NCBI GenBank assembly: GCA_937875275.1
Contig: CALNCC010000177.1
Coordinates: 1 to 25,670, forward strand
Direction of reading: 5' to 3'
From: an uncultured Dysgonomonas sp.
GTDB taxonomy: Bacteria; Bacteroidota; Bacteroidia; Bacteroidales; Dysgonomonadaceae
DNA length: 25,670 nucleotides
This document shows positions 1 through 9,816 of the stretch, piece by piece (position 1 is the stretch's first letter; the number at the start of each line of letters is the position of its first letter). The notes under the pieces were generated by a model. It searched no databases. It had not been told where the DNA came from and worked only from the letters and a program-made list of their open reading frames with translations. The translations under genes and the position numbers were made by a program.

Positions 1-65
1 CACTCATCTACCAAACAAGCAAAGCAGCCAATCAAGATCCGGCTAAAGTTCTTAAATCTGAATAA
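1..65 (+). CDS. 3' end of a further FtsX/MacB-type ABC permease (partial)
   Basis: Reading from base 3, the codons give a tail ending in YQTSKAANQDPAKVLKSE and a TAA stop at 63-65. This tail is almost the same as the end of the permease gene at 77-2491, with about three base differences over the last 63 bases. The array of paralogous permeases therefore starts outside the window, and this is at least its sixth member. Only the cytoplasmic C-terminal tail is visible, so nothing can be said about its periplasmic domains. The next gene starts 11 bases after its stop. Confidence 0.85.
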   Translation, partial: LIYQTSKAANQDPAKVLKSE

Positions 66-76
66 AAATAAATACG

Positions 77-2491
77 ATGATAAAAATATTTCAATTAGCA
101 TTACGCTCAATGTTCCGTTTCAAGGCATACACCCTCATCAATATACTGGGGCTTACCCTCAGCTTAGTATGTGCTGTCATCATATTCAGATATGTATATG
201 GCGAGTTTACCGTCGACCATTTCAATAAGAACTTAGACTGGATATATATATCGGTAGAAGACAAAAAAGGATCTCAATCTTACTACAATGGAGTATATAA
301 TCCGAATAAAGAAGAAAATATACCCAACATCCTCGAGCATCCCGGAGTAGAACGATACTCGGAATTTACAATCTATTCGGATGATCATATACAGCTAAAC
401 AATACGGTATTTCACGCAACCTCAGTTGTTGCCGACAGTAACTTCCTGAAGATTTTAGACTATCCCATCATCGAGGGGAGAGAGGAAATTGGCTCTAACC
501 CTCGCAGCGTGCTGATCACGAGTAGTTTTGCGAAAAAGATATTTGGGGAAGAAAATCCTGTCGGGCGAAAGATTAAATATTCCAATTCGTTGCTTCTCAC
601 CGTAACGGGAATCATAGGAGAAACGTCGAACAAAAGCTTGTTGGATTTCGACCTCATTGTCTCGAGGCATATGTCGACTGATTGGATGGGGAGGATGCCT
701 CATACATTGGCGTTGCTCTATCCCAACACTGACTATAAATCTGTAAATAAAGAGCATGAAACATACTTTCCTTCTAAATTTTGGAAAGGGGAAATAAGAT
801 TTCAGTTAGCCCCGTACAAAGGCGTTTATTTTGATAAAGAAATTGCAAAACTTGATGATGATAAACTTAGAACCGGCAACAAGACAAATGCACTCGTCTT
901 ATTGTTTTCCGGACTACTGATTCTATTCATCGGGGTTACTAATTTCATCAACATCTATACCGTTGTTATATTGAAACGAAGCCGAGAGTTTGGCATGAAA
1001 AAAGTATTTGGCGCAAAGAGGAAAGATATTCTTACTCAGATACTGACTGAAAGCATAATAATGATCGGAATATCGGTTGTTATGGCACTGGTACTTGCCG
1101 AATTGATGACCCCTATAATCAGAAATCAGATGGGGCTGGATCAGTTCCCCGATTTTAAGTTCAGCTTGTATCTATCTCTTGCATTTCTGATTGTGTTACC
1201 CCTTGTCGTTTCTATTTTTCCATTTATCCAATACAATTATTCAACACCTATTACATCAATCAAGGGGCTCGACAAGCGAGGTCGTACATCAGCTGTGCAA
1301 CAGGCGATGCTTATATTTCAGTATGCTGTAACCATAACTATACTGATTGTGTCGATGATGTTTGCCAAGCAGTTGCATTTTCTGTTGAATACCGATTTAG
1401 GCTATCGGACGAAAGATATAATCAAAGTAGATTTTAAGATCCTTCGTTCCGAAGATGCACGTATCTGGTCGGAAGAGGAAAGAGACAAGGAGATAAATAA
1501 TAGAGAAAGAATATTCACCGAGCTTCCTCAACGAATGGATGCATCTCCATTGTTTTCGTCATGGTCCATCAATGAGACTCCGAATAAGATGGGAGATGAT
1601 GTTAACATGTTCAGCTTCCACGCCGACGAATATAAGGATGTTACACTGATATGGGCAAACGAATCCTGGTTCAAGATGTTCGATATAGAGCTTCTCGACG
1701 GACGGAGCTGGGATATGGAGCAAGATGTATTTAGTTATAATTTAATAGCCTCTGAGTCTGCGTTGAAATATTATGGAATAAGTGATTACAAATCGGCGCA
1801 GTTGCAATCTAAAGGGCGTCTATGGTATAGCTATCAGCAAGAAGGTATGGATACAAACCCTCCTTTCAGAATTGTAGGAGTAACAAAAGACTTTACAGTA
1901 GGCAACCTAATCAAGTTGTCCAAACCTACAATATTCGTATATGGCTCGGAAAGTAACGAAGCGCCGCTTATAGCTGCTATTCAGCCCGGAAAGAAACAAG
2001 AAGCAATCAGTTTTTTGAATGAATTGCATGACGATCTCTTTGGGTCAGAATTTAATTACACATTTCTGGAAGACGATATTCGTAACATGTATGAGGATGA
2101 GCAACGGGTTGCTATTGCATTGTATATACTGACGGCGATAGCTATTTTCATCTCCATGATGGGGCTGTTCAGTATGTCGTTGTTCGACATCCAGCAACGC
2201 TACCGCGAGATCGCTATACGAAAAGTGAATGGAGCATCAGTAGCAGAGATAATAAAAATGTTACTTAAGAAATACCTCAAACTGCTGACCATTGCCTTTG
2301 TCATCTCTGCTCCTTTGGCTTGGTATGCCATCAATCGCTATCTGGAAGATTTTGCGTTGAAAACACCTGTGTCGTGGTGGTTGTTCGTGGTGGCATTCGT
2401 GGCTACGGCTGCAATATCCTTGCTGACACTCATCTACCAAACAAATAAAGCAGCCAACCAAGATCCGGCTAAAGTTCTTAAATCTGAATAA
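77..2491 (+). CDS. FtsX/MacB-type ABC transporter permease (array member 1)
   Basis: This 804-residue inner-membrane protein has two MacB-like halves in one chain. The first TM helix (about 18-42) is followed by a periplasmic MacB_PCD-type domain (about 45-270). That domain carries the family's short motif near 151-166 (AKKIFGEENPVGRKI). Three TM helices follow (about 272-297, 321-345, 362-385), with a cytoplasmic coupling-helix motif REFGMKKVFGA at 303-313. The second half repeats the layout: a TM near 410-430, a second periplasmic domain, and a final FtsX domain with the motif REIAIRKVNGAS. In this family ATP hydrolysis by a separate subunit drives movement of the periplasmic domains; substrates range from lipoproteins to peptides and toxins. 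The ATPase is probably the gene at 12110. Its C-terminal tail (YQTNKAANQDPAKVLKSE) groups with the partial gene at 1-65 rather than with later members. Its N-terminus (MIKIFQLALRSM) is also the most divergent of the five complete copies. The substrate is unknown. Confidence 0.9.
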   Translation: MIKIFQLALRSMFRFKAYTLINILGLTLSLVCAVIIFRYVYGEFTVDHFNKNLDWIYISVEDKKGSQSYYNGVYNPNKEENIPNILEHPGVERYSEFTIYSDDHIQLNNTVFHATSVVADSNFLKILDYPIIEGREEIGSNPRSVLITSSFAKKIFGEENPVGRKIKYSNSLLLTVTGIIGETSNKSLLDFDLIVSRHMSTDWMGRMPHTLALLYPNTDYKSVNKEHETYFPSKFWKGEIRFQLAPYKGVYFDKEIAKLDDDKLRTGNKTNALVLLFSGLLILFIGVTNFINIYTVVILKRSREFGMKKVFGAKRKDILTQILTESIIMIGISVVMALVLAELMTPIIRNQMGLDQFPDFKFSLYLSLAFLIVLPLVVSIFPFIQYNYSTPITSIKGLDKRGRTSAVQQAMLIFQYAVTITILIVSMMFAKQLHFLLNTDLGYRTKDIIKVDFKILRSEDARIWSEEERDKEINNRERIFTELPQRMDASPLFSSWSINETPNKMGDDVNMFSFHADEYKDVTLIWANESWFKMFDIELLDGRSWDMEQDVFSYNLIASESALKYYGISDYKSAQLQSKGRLWYSYQQEGMDTNPPFRIVGVTKDFTVGNLIKLSKPTIFVYGSESNEAPLIAAIQPGKKQEAISFLNELHDDLFGSEFNYTFLEDDIRNMYEDEQRVAIALYILTAIAIFISMMGLFSMSLFDIQQRYREIAIRKVNGASVAEIIKMLLKKYLKLLTIAFVISAPLAWYAINRYLEDFALKTPVSWWLFVVAFVATAAISLLTLIYQTNKAANQDPAKVLKSE

Positions 2492-2512
2492 AAAACACTA
2501 CAAAAAAACGTT

Positions 2513-4918
2513 ATGATAAAACATTATTTTAAAATCGCACTTCGCAATCTGAAAAAACATAAGATCCAAAATGTCATCGGCATATTGGGCTTAACAATTG
2601 GTCTTTCGTTTTCGGCAATAGGCTATAACTGGCTGAAATATGAAACTTCCTATGATGGATTCTATCCTGATTCGGAGCAAATATTTGTTGCTTATGGAAT
2701 AAACAAACAGTCCGGAGAGAAATTGGAACGATTACCATTCATCTTGGGTCAAAAATTGAAAAACGAATTTCCCGAAGTCAAAGATGTTACAATGATTTAT
2801 CCCCAATTTGGCGGCACGATGGAATATGGTGAAAAAAGATTGGGAGATCCGAATATTATTTTTGTAGATGAGTTTTTTCTCAAGCTCTTCCCTCCCAAGA
2901 TTATAGCCGGCAAGACTGATGATTTGTTGAATATTCAGGATGAGCTTGTCATTACAGAATCGTTTGCCCGCAAACATTGGAATAATCCGGCAGATGCAAT
3001 CGGAGAGGTGTTGACGGACCCTTATCGCAAGCCTATAAGGATAGTTGCTGTCATAGAAAACTCCCCGGCGAATTCGAATTTCCAGGTAGAGGGATTCAGA
3101 CCGGATGTTTATGTGCGGGAAAGTGCAGATCAAGTCTCACCTGAAAATCTGTGGATACATATGGATGAACAAATATTCATACACTTCAATTCCAAAGCAG
3201 ACATAACAGCCTTCAACAAGAAATTAGAAAACTATGCTATTGACAATAATTACAACGCGAATCTTATTCTGAAAACGTGCCGTATAACAGACCTTCGCCA
3301 CACATTGGGTCGTGAGGGTTCATTCAATGTAACCTATATATACACGTTTGCCGGAGCAGGGTTTCTGTTGCTTTTTTGTGCTGTATTCAATTTCATGAAT
3401 CTATATATCAATCGCTTATTGAAAAGAAAGCGAGAAATTAAATTGCGTAAAGCCTTAGGTAGCGAAAACAAAAGGCTATTGACCCAATTCCAGATAGATT
3501 TGTTCTTGCAACTGTTTCTGTCTTTCGTTATAGGTGTAATAATTCTTGTTTCTATCAATCCTTATTTTTCGCAGTGGCTCGAAACACCTATTATATTGTT
3601 CGACTTATTGTGTCAGTATACAGTAATTTCCATAATAGGTATCGTTACCATTTTAGCTATCTGCGTTTTGGTCGAATATAGATACATACGTTCTCTGATT
3701 ATTTCTCAATTGTATGAACGAAGCAGTAGCCGATTATTCAAAAATGGAAGCATCTGCCTGCAATTGATCATATCAGTATTCTTTTTTGCATCAGCAACAT
3801 TCATGTTTCAGCAAGTCTCATTCATGAAGAACTTTGACTGGGGCTTTAATCCCAAAGGGCTGATTGCTATAAAAATGGACTATAGCAAGCGGGCAGATAT
3901 TGTAGGAGCCATCAGGCAACATCCGTCTATACAAGATCTTATCACTACCGGCATCTTTACGATAAGGTCTACCCCCGATGTTGAAACTGAAGGATGTAAT
4001 TGGGAAGGAAAAGCGGATGATTTCAAACCGGGTATAGAAATTATCGAAGTAGCTTCAAATTTTTTCACATCCTTTGGCGTAAACGTTATCAATGGTCGTT
4101 CCTTCGAAGAAAGTGATTGGATAACAACAAGTGAATATTGGGGGAATCGCAAATCGACGAACAAAATCTTGATTAACGAAAAAATGGCATCATTGATTGG
4201 CTCAGAGAATATCATTGGAAAAGAAATACTCCTGCCAACGGATGGAAGATATGAGGATGGAACTGTTTCGACAAAGTCATTCGAAATAATAGGGATAGTT
4301 AAGGATTTCCATACCTCCGATCTACGTAACCCAACACATCCACTCATCATGAAAGGGTATCATAGCGATTGGGGATATATGAACTATGCAAAGGCAAAAG
4401 AAGGAGCAGAAGCTAATGCTATAAAAGCGATTAGGGATATTCACGACAGTTTCAGATCTCCCGGCGATCCGGAAGATTATCCCGTAACAACCTTGCAGCA
4501 AACTCTTGATGACATGAGGAAATCGGAAGATGCAGGTCTGCGTTTATTCACAGTGTTGACTATCCTTTGCATATGTATCGTAACCTTTGGCATATACTCC
4601 ATATCATCCTCTGATCTGGAGCAACGGAGAAAAGAAATAGCTATACGGAAAGTATCGGGAGCCACAACTGGCGAAATATTATTGCAGTTTTTCAGAGAAT
4701 ATGTCATATTATTTATCATATCTTACGCTGTAACAGTCCCTTTTACTTATTATTTTATCCGTAATTGGCTAACTCAGTATGTCTATAAAATAGAAATCGA
4801 TCCGATTGTATTCCTGTCAGTATTCACATTCACACTTATTGTTGTGCTATTGACCGTATTCTCGCAAGTATGGCGGGCAGCTAATCAGGATCCGGCTAAA
4901 GTTCTTAAATCTGAATAA
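2513..4918 (+). CDS. FtsX/MacB-type ABC transporter permease (array member 2)
   Basis: This 801-residue paralogue has the same eight-TM, two-half architecture. TM1 lies at about 19-42 and the first periplasmic domain at about 45-272. The first coupling motif, REIKLRKALGS (307-317), is the least conserved in the array. The second coupling motif, KEIAIRKVSGAT, lies at about 707-718. The first periplasmic domain lacks a clear copy of the usual KLFG..DPVGK motif and has FARKHWNNPADAIGEVL in that place. The N-terminus MIKHYFKIALRNLKKHK and the tail TVFSQVWRAANQDPAKVLKSE match members 3-5, so the copies share the parts expected to face the cytoplasm and the ATPase. The gene starts 21 bases after the previous stop and ends 9 bases before the next start. 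Its specific cargo cannot be read from sequence. Confidence 0.9.
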   Translation: MIKHYFKIALRNLKKHKIQNVIGILGLTIGLSFSAIGYNWLKYETSYDGFYPDSEQIFVAYGINKQSGEKLERLPFILGQKLKNEFPEVKDVTMIYPQFGGTMEYGEKRLGDPNIIFVDEFFLKLFPPKIIAGKTDDLLNIQDELVITESFARKHWNNPADAIGEVLTDPYRKPIRIVAVIENSPANSNFQVEGFRPDVYVRESADQVSPENLWIHMDEQIFIHFNSKADITAFNKKLENYAIDNNYNANLILKTCRITDLRHTLGREGSFNVTYIYTFAGAGFLLLFCAVFNFMNLYINRLLKRKREIKLRKALGSENKRLLTQFQIDLFLQLFLSFVIGVIILVSINPYFSQWLETPIILFDLLCQYTVISIIGIVTILAICVLVEYRYIRSLIISQLYERSSSRLFKNGSICLQLIISVFFFASATFMFQQVSFMKNFDWGFNPKGLIAIKMDYSKRADIVGAIRQHPSIQDLITTGIFTIRSTPDVETEGCNWEGKADDFKPGIEIIEVASNFFTSFGVNVINGRSFEESDWITTSEYWGNRKSTNKILINEKMASLIGSENIIGKEILLPTDGRYEDGTVSTKSFEIIGIVKDFHTSDLRNPTHPLIMKGYHSDWGYMNYAKAKEGAEANAIKAIRDIHDSFRSPGDPEDYPVTTLQQTLDDMRKSEDAGLRLFTVLTILCICIVTFGIYSISSSDLEQRRKEIAIRKVSGATTGEILLQFFREYVILFIISYAVTVPFTYYFIRNWLTQYVYKIEIDPIVFLSVFTFTLIVVLLTVFSQVWRAANQDPAKVLKSE

Positions 4919-5022
4919 ATAAACATTATGATAAAACATTATTTTAAAATAGCATTCCGCAATCTGAAGAAGTACAAGCAACAGAACATAATCAGTGTGC
5001 TGGGGCTTGCTGTGGGGTTTGT
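4856..5022 (+). repeat. Gene-junction direct repeat, copy A
   Basis: This segment covers the last 63 bases of permease 2, the short spacer and about the first 95 bases of permease 3. It is highly similar to the junctions at 7202-7370 and 9654-9816. The shared block starts at GTATTCTCGCAAGTATGG and ends near the codons for GLAVG/GLAIG. Because the same sequence flanks each gene, homologous recombination between copies would gain or lose exactly one permease gene. The boundaries were set by eye. Confidence 0.7.
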
Positions 5023-7264
5023 CTTCTTTTCGCTGTCGGCAGTATGGATACAATACGAAGGTAGTTTCGACGATTTTCATCCAAATGCAGACCGGATGTA
5101 TGCCGTAAACTTTGAAGACAAGAATCAGCAAAGCGGCATAAGCCCGATCACTCCCTATCCGTTAGCAAACTATTTGAAGGCGAATTTTCCTGAAATAGAA
5201 GATGCATGCACTGTCAACAGCAACTCAGTGCTTATAGAGGTGAACGGCAAGCCCGAAGGTTTTTGGGCATTGGAAGCCGATTCGTCTTTCTTGAGGATGT
5301 TCAAACTACCAATGGAGGATTTGGACTTTTTGAATATCAGGATGGAAGATCCATATTCGAAGACGGTGGTTCCTGTTGCGATAACAGACATAACTGCGAA
5401 AGAAGTATTTGGAGATAACAACCCCTTAGGCACAGAGATGAAAGCTCTCTGGGGGAATGATATCGTTATCAGAAAGCAGATTAAACCATTACCTCGAAAT
5501 TCAAGATTTTACTTTCAGTTTCTATCTCCCCTTACCGTTCAGGACGAATGGAATGTAAGCAGATATGAAACCTATATACTCTTAGCGCCGAATGTGGATG
5601 TGAAAAAACTGGAAGAGAAATTATCTAATCTCGATCTTAGTGAATATACTTATAGTGAGAACAAGCTCGTTATCACACCTTTGGATGTTTTACGGATAAA
5701 ATATCCGCCCTATGGTACTACCGTAAAATATGAGCATGTGAAAATATTTGCATATATAGGGCTGTTGATAGTTTTCTGTGCTCTGTTCAATTATCTGATG
5801 CTGTTTACAAATAGAGTGAAGATGCGAAGTCGCGAATTTGGTCTGCGGAAAATAAACGGAGCGTCAAAAAACAACCTCTTACTCTTATTGTACGTTGAGT
5901 TTTCATTTATTTTGCTTTGTGCCTTAATCATAAGCTCGGCAATTGCATATATCATTCTGCCCGATTTCAAGGAACTCTCGCGTATAGCGATAGACAATGG
6001 AGAAATATATGGCAAAGCATTCTTGTTTTTCCTTCTGCTCTCAGTCAGTATCATATTGCTAAGCATAATGCCGACTATCTATTTCCTAAACAAGACGCTT
6101 AATAAATCTGTTCAGGAAGAAAAGAGTAAAAGTCTTGGAAGTATATTCTACAAAGTTTGCATTTTCATCCAATTGAGCATCAGTCTTGGCGTCCTGTTCT
6201 CTACGGCTGTTATGATCAAACAGATCAATCACCTGACCCACTTGGATATCGGGTTTGACAGACATCGGATTTCTCAGGTCGAATTTGACCTGAACTTTAG
6301 CGCACCAATATTTCCATACGTGAATCAAATAGAGCAATTAACCGATATAGAAAGCGTTACCCGTAGTCGCTCCGACTTCCTGTTATTCTCTTCAGGATCA
6401 ACGTCAGGGCGAATGAAGGATTGGACCGGGAAAAATACAGATGATTCGAAAGACTTCGAATTGATGGACATGTCTTTCCATACAATCGATTTCTTGGGAC
6501 TTAAATTCTTGTCGGGCAGAAATTTCAAATCGGAGGTTGTCGATTATTCTGAATATATTATCAATGAATCTGCCGCCAAAGCCCTCGGCTGGGAGGACCC
6601 GATTGATAAAGAATTTGTTTTACATAATGGAGGAAGGCCGAGCAAGGTAATAGGTGTAGTCAAGGACTTTATTTATATGCACCCCAATCTTCCCGTAAAA
6701 CCGATCTTGATAAGAAACACGAAAGAAGAGAATGCCTTTGCGTATAAATATAGACCGGGAACAAAAGAAAAGGTGGAGAAAGCGATAACAGAAATGATAA
6801 GGAAAGATCATCCCGATGCTGAGTTGAGATTTAGTTATATGAATGATAGGTATAACGATTTCTTCAAGTCGGAAGCAGCATTGATAAAGATGTTGAAGGT
6901 GGCAACTCTCGTGTGCATCATTATCTCGGCATTCGGGGTCTATTCCATGATTTCCCTTACATGCAGCAGAAAGCGAAAAGAGATAGCCATCAGAAAAGTA
7001 AACGGGGCAACCGTCCAAGCAATACTAAGCGGACTGTTGAAAGAATATATCTTGCTGTTGATATCGGCTGCGATAGTGGCATTCCCTATCGGTTACATGA
7101 TTATGTCATCATGGCTCGAAGATTACAAATTACGTACTGAAATTAATTGGTGGATATATATCTTAATATTTACCGGAACACTCTTTGTAACAACCCTCAC
7201 TGTATTCTCGCAAGTATGGCGGGCAGCCAACCAGAATCCGGCTAAAGTTCTTAAATCAGAATAA
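4928..7264 (+). CDS. FtsX/MacB-type ABC transporter permease (array member 3)
   Basis: This 778-residue protein is the shortest complete member. TM1 lies at about 20-42. The first periplasmic domain (about 45-268) contains a MacB_PCD-like motif (TAKEVFGDNNPLGTEM, 156-171). A TM near 272-295 is followed by the coupling motif REFGLRKINGA (302-312). The second half ends with KEIAIRKVNGAT (about 684-695), two more TM helices and the shared tail WRAANQNPAKVLKSE. It is the first copy with the N-terminal block KYKQQNIISVLGLAVG, which recurs in members 4 and 5 and is also conserved in the DNA. Spacing to both neighbours is about 10 bases, so it is cotranscribed. Its length difference from member 4 lies in the periplasmic domains; the cytoplasmic parts align without gaps. 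The substrate is unknown. Confidence 0.9.
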   Translation: MIKHYFKIAFRNLKKYKQQNIISVLGLAVGFVFFSLSAVWIQYEGSFDDFHPNADRMYAVNFEDKNQQSGISPITPYPLANYLKANFPEIEDACTVNSNSVLIEVNGKPEGFWALEADSSFLRMFKLPMEDLDFLNIRMEDPYSKTVVPVAITDITAKEVFGDNNPLGTEMKALWGNDIVIRKQIKPLPRNSRFYFQFLSPLTVQDEWNVSRYETYILLAPNVDVKKLEEKLSNLDLSEYTYSENKLVITPLDVLRIKYPPYGTTVKYEHVKIFAYIGLLIVFCALFNYLMLFTNRVKMRSREFGLRKINGASKNNLLLLLYVEFSFILLCALIISSAIAYIILPDFKELSRIAIDNGEIYGKAFLFFLLLSVSIILLSIMPTIYFLNKTLNKSVQEEKSKSLGSIFYKVCIFIQLSISLGVLFSTAVMIKQINHLTHLDIGFDRHRISQVEFDLNFSAPIFPYVNQIEQLTDIESVTRSRSDFLLFSSGSTSGRMKDWTGKNTDDSKDFELMDMSFHTIDFLGLKFLSGRNFKSEVVDYSEYIINESAAKALGWEDPIDKEFVLHNGGRPSKVIGVVKDFIYMHPNLPVKPILIRNTKEENAFAYKYRPGTKEKVEKAITEMIRKDHPDAELRFSYMNDRYNDFFKSEAALIKMLKVATLVCIIISAFGVYSMISLTCSRKRKEIAIRKVNGATVQAILSGLLKEYILLLISAAIVAFPIGYMIMSSWLEDYKLRTEINWWIYILIFTGTLFVTTLTVFSQVWRAANQNPAKVLKSE

Positions 7265-7370
7265 TTGAATTTATATGGTAAAGCATTATTTCAAAATCGC
7301 GTTTCGCAATCTGTGGAAATACAAGCAGCAGAATATAATAAGTGTGCTGGGGCTTGCTATCGGGTTTGTG
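7202..7370 (+). repeat. Gene-junction direct repeat, copy B
   Basis: This junction between permeases 3 and 4 is the second copy of the block described at 4856-5022. It is very close to copy C at 9654. The two start 2452 bases apart, exactly the distance between the two start codons. The spacer reads TTGAATTTAT here and TCGGATTTAT in copy C, so the conserved block crosses the non-coding gap as well as the coding ends. Confidence 0.75.
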
Positions 7371-9716
7371 TGTTTCTCTTTGTCGATGGTATGGATAAAG
7401 TCCGAACACAGCTATGACTCCTTTCATCCCAAATCGGACAGGATATATGCTGTTGTGATAAATAACAGAGGAGACGAAAGTTCGAAAGTATTTGCATACG
7501 GGCAGGTAGCTACTCATTTGAAATCCGTTTTCCCTGAAATAGAAGAGGCGACAACTGTCTTCAGGTCTCGAGAAATGGCAACGCCGTCCACTTCTCCTAT
7601 AACGATGGATGCTTTAGTGGTAGATAACTCTTTCAGTCGGGTGTTCGACTTGTCCGTCCCTCAAATAGACTTTTCCGATCACAAATTCATCGAATTGGAA
7701 TCTTACAGAATGGATGGTTTTACATCTATCGACGAGCCGGATGTTCCCATTGCGATAAGTGAAGAAGCTTCAAAAAAACTCTTTACCGATCAAGATCCTG
7801 TTGGGAAAACAATAGAGATTCTTCTCGATCCTTTGTTCAAGGTCAGATACAAGGTTGCAACGTGGCCAAAAAACACCAATATACCGTTCGATTTCATATA
7901 TCCGGCAGTACCGGATGAAAAACCAAATCAACTTGTTTTGGCACCCATAGATCCCGATAGGTTCGTAAAGAACCAACGTTTTTCTTTCGTCTTAATTCGA
8001 GAGGGAGTCGACATTGAGTCTTTCAAGAAGAAGATTGAGAATTACAGATTTGGAGGGGCAAACGTGCAGATTTATAAGGATGCAGACGTTCAGGCGTCCA
8101 TTGTTCCCATTCAGGCTCTTCATCTCCTCGGATTGGATGAAAACGGAGCAGAGTCTCAAAAAAGATATGCACAAGTACAACTCTATGCTTTCTCGGGATT
8201 GTTGATCGCACTGTGTGCTATGTTCAACTACCTCACGCTGTTCATCAGCCGTATGAGGATGCGAGGGCGCGAACTTTCGTTGAGGAAGGTCAGCGGAGCA
8301 TCGGACAGAAGCCTCATCTCGCTTTTCTGTATCGAGTTTCTCACACTGCTGTCATGCTCATTGCTACCGGGTGTTTTACTCGTAGAAATCGCATTGCCAT
8401 CCTTCAAAACTTTAGCTGCGATAGACATGCACGAAACGTTCATACTGATGCAAACGGCGATCTATACTTGCCTCTTAATTCTTACTATGATGCTGGTCTG
8501 CATTATCCCGATATATTATTACAAACAAAAAACACTCCATAGTTTTCTGAAAGATAATTCGACCGGGAAAGAAAAGAATCTGTTTAATCGAGCTATCACG
8601 TTCTTGCAGCTGTTCATTTGCATAGGCTTCATCTTTTGTTCTTTCATTTTCATGAAACAGCTTCACCATATGACGCAAACCGACCTTGGATTCGACCGCA
8701 CAAGGGCTGTTCAAGCACGAATCAGTTTTGGTATGATGTTCGACCTTTCCCCTTTTGTAGATAAAATGAGAGGTATAGAAGGTATTACCGATATAAGAGC
8801 AATCAGAGACATAACACATCAGCCTACTGTTTATAAAAACCTATCGTCAGTCGCCGATAATGCGGAGAATAAAGACTATGAATTGGAATTTGAGAGTTAT
8901 GATATCAATCCGGACTTTATTCCTTTCTGGAATATAAACGTTCTGCAAGGGCGCAATTTTGAGGATGATGATTTAGGAAAGAACCGATGTGTCATAAACG
9001 AGGCGATGGTCAAAGCCCTTGGCTGGAGTGATCCCGTGGGAAGGACAATACACGGTGGATATGACAACGAGGCAAAACAAATAGTCGGAGTTGTCAAAGA
9101 TTTCTATATGCAAGACCCCAAACAGCCGTTGAAACCTCTGCTCTTGACTTTTCGAGAAAAAGAGGAATATACAATCTCTTACCGATACAAGGAGAGTGCA
9201 AACAAGCAGGATATAGAAAAAGCTGTTGCGGATATTTTCGAGAAAAATTATCCGGCACGTTTCCCTTCTCAGCCAATGCGATTCACATATACAGAAGATT
9301 TTTATGGCGAATACTTCGAGTCGGAGAATAATCTCCTCTTCTTGTTACAAATCGCAACAGGAATCTGTATTATTGTATCTGCCTTCGGCGTTTACTCGAT
9401 GGTGTCGCTTACCTGCACGCGCCGCCGCAAAGAGATAGCCATAAGGAAGGTTAACGGAGCTACCACGCAGCTCATATTCATCAACCTGTTGCGCGAATAC
9501 ATGATGTTGGTCTGCATAGCCGCTTTGGTCGCATTTCCTGTGGGATACAAGATCATGTCTGCCTGGTTGGAGAATTATGTCTTGCACACCGAAATTGATG
9601 TGTGGATATATTTGTTGATACTGGTCGGCACATTGGGCATAACCACGTTGACGGTATTCTCGCAAGTATGGCGGGCAGCCAATCAGAATCCTGCAAAAAT
9701 ACTTAAATCAGAATAA
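7275..9716 (+). CDS. FtsX/MacB-type ABC transporter permease (array member 4)
   Basis: This 813-residue protein is the longest member. TM1 lies at about 20-42. The first periplasmic domain (about 45-300) is enlarged by roughly 30 residues relative to members 3 and 5. It contains the motif EASKKLFTDQDPVGKTI near 164-180. The first coupling motif is RELSLRKVSGA (332-342) and the second is KEIAIRKVNGAT (about 719-730). The last 111 codons are nearly identical in DNA to those of member 5. The start at 7275 is supported by alignment of the N-terminus (VKHYFKIAFRNLWKYKQQN) with members 2, 3 and 5, and it lies 10 bases after the previous stop. The cytoplasmic and TM parts look built on a common chassis, with a different external domain. 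Confidence 0.9.
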   Translation: MVKHYFKIAFRNLWKYKQQNIISVLGLAIGFVCFSLSMVWIKSEHSYDSFHPKSDRIYAVVINNRGDESSKVFAYGQVATHLKSVFPEIEEATTVFRSREMATPSTSPITMDALVVDNSFSRVFDLSVPQIDFSDHKFIELESYRMDGFTSIDEPDVPIAISEEASKKLFTDQDPVGKTIEILLDPLFKVRYKVATWPKNTNIPFDFIYPAVPDEKPNQLVLAPIDPDRFVKNQRFSFVLIREGVDIESFKKKIENYRFGGANVQIYKDADVQASIVPIQALHLLGLDENGAESQKRYAQVQLYAFSGLLIALCAMFNYLTLFISRMRMRGRELSLRKVSGASDRSLISLFCIEFLTLLSCSLLPGVLLVEIALPSFKTLAAIDMHETFILMQTAIYTCLLILTMMLVCIIPIYYYKQKTLHSFLKDNSTGKEKNLFNRAITFLQLFICIGFIFCSFIFMKQLHHMTQTDLGFDRTRAVQARISFGMMFDLSPFVDKMRGIEGITDIRAIRDITHQPTVYKNLSSVADNAENKDYELEFESYDINPDFIPFWNINVLQGRNFEDDDLGKNRCVINEAMVKALGWSDPVGRTIHGGYDNEAKQIVGVVKDFYMQDPKQPLKPLLLTFREKEEYTISYRYKESANKQDIEKAVADIFEKNYPARFPSQPMRFTYTEDFYGEYFESENNLLFLLQIATGICIIVSAFGVYSMVSLTCTRRRKEIAIRKVNGATTQLIFINLLREYMMLVCIAALVAFPVGYKIMSAWLENYVLHTEIDVWIYLLILVGTLGITTLTVFSQVWRAANQNPAKILKSE
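9384..9716 (+). repeat. 333-bp 3'-end repeat, copy 1 (in permease 4)
   Basis: This segment aligns without gaps to 11740-12072 at a constant offset of 2356 bases, with about 22 mismatches counted by eye. The first 110 bases (9384-9493) are identical, and the similarity stops abruptly upstream of 9384. It encodes the end of the third-last TM helix, the second coupling helix, the last two TM helices and the tail. The sharp edge suggests gene conversion or a recent partial duplication. Confidence 0.85.
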
Positions 9717-9816
9717 TCGGATTTATATGATAAAGCATTATTTCAAAATCGCGTTTCGCAATCTGTGGAAATACAAGCAACAGAACACAATCAGTGTGTT
9801 GGGGCTTGCTGTGGGC
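9654..9816 (+). repeat. Gene-junction direct repeat, copy C
   Basis: This junction between permeases 4 and 5 is the third full copy. Its 3' half (from the ATG at 9727) matches the start of permease 4 with only a few substitutions through the codons for KHYFKIAFRNLWKYKQQN. A 63-base half-copy, the tail part only, ends permease 5 at 12010-12072. Confidence 0.75.
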
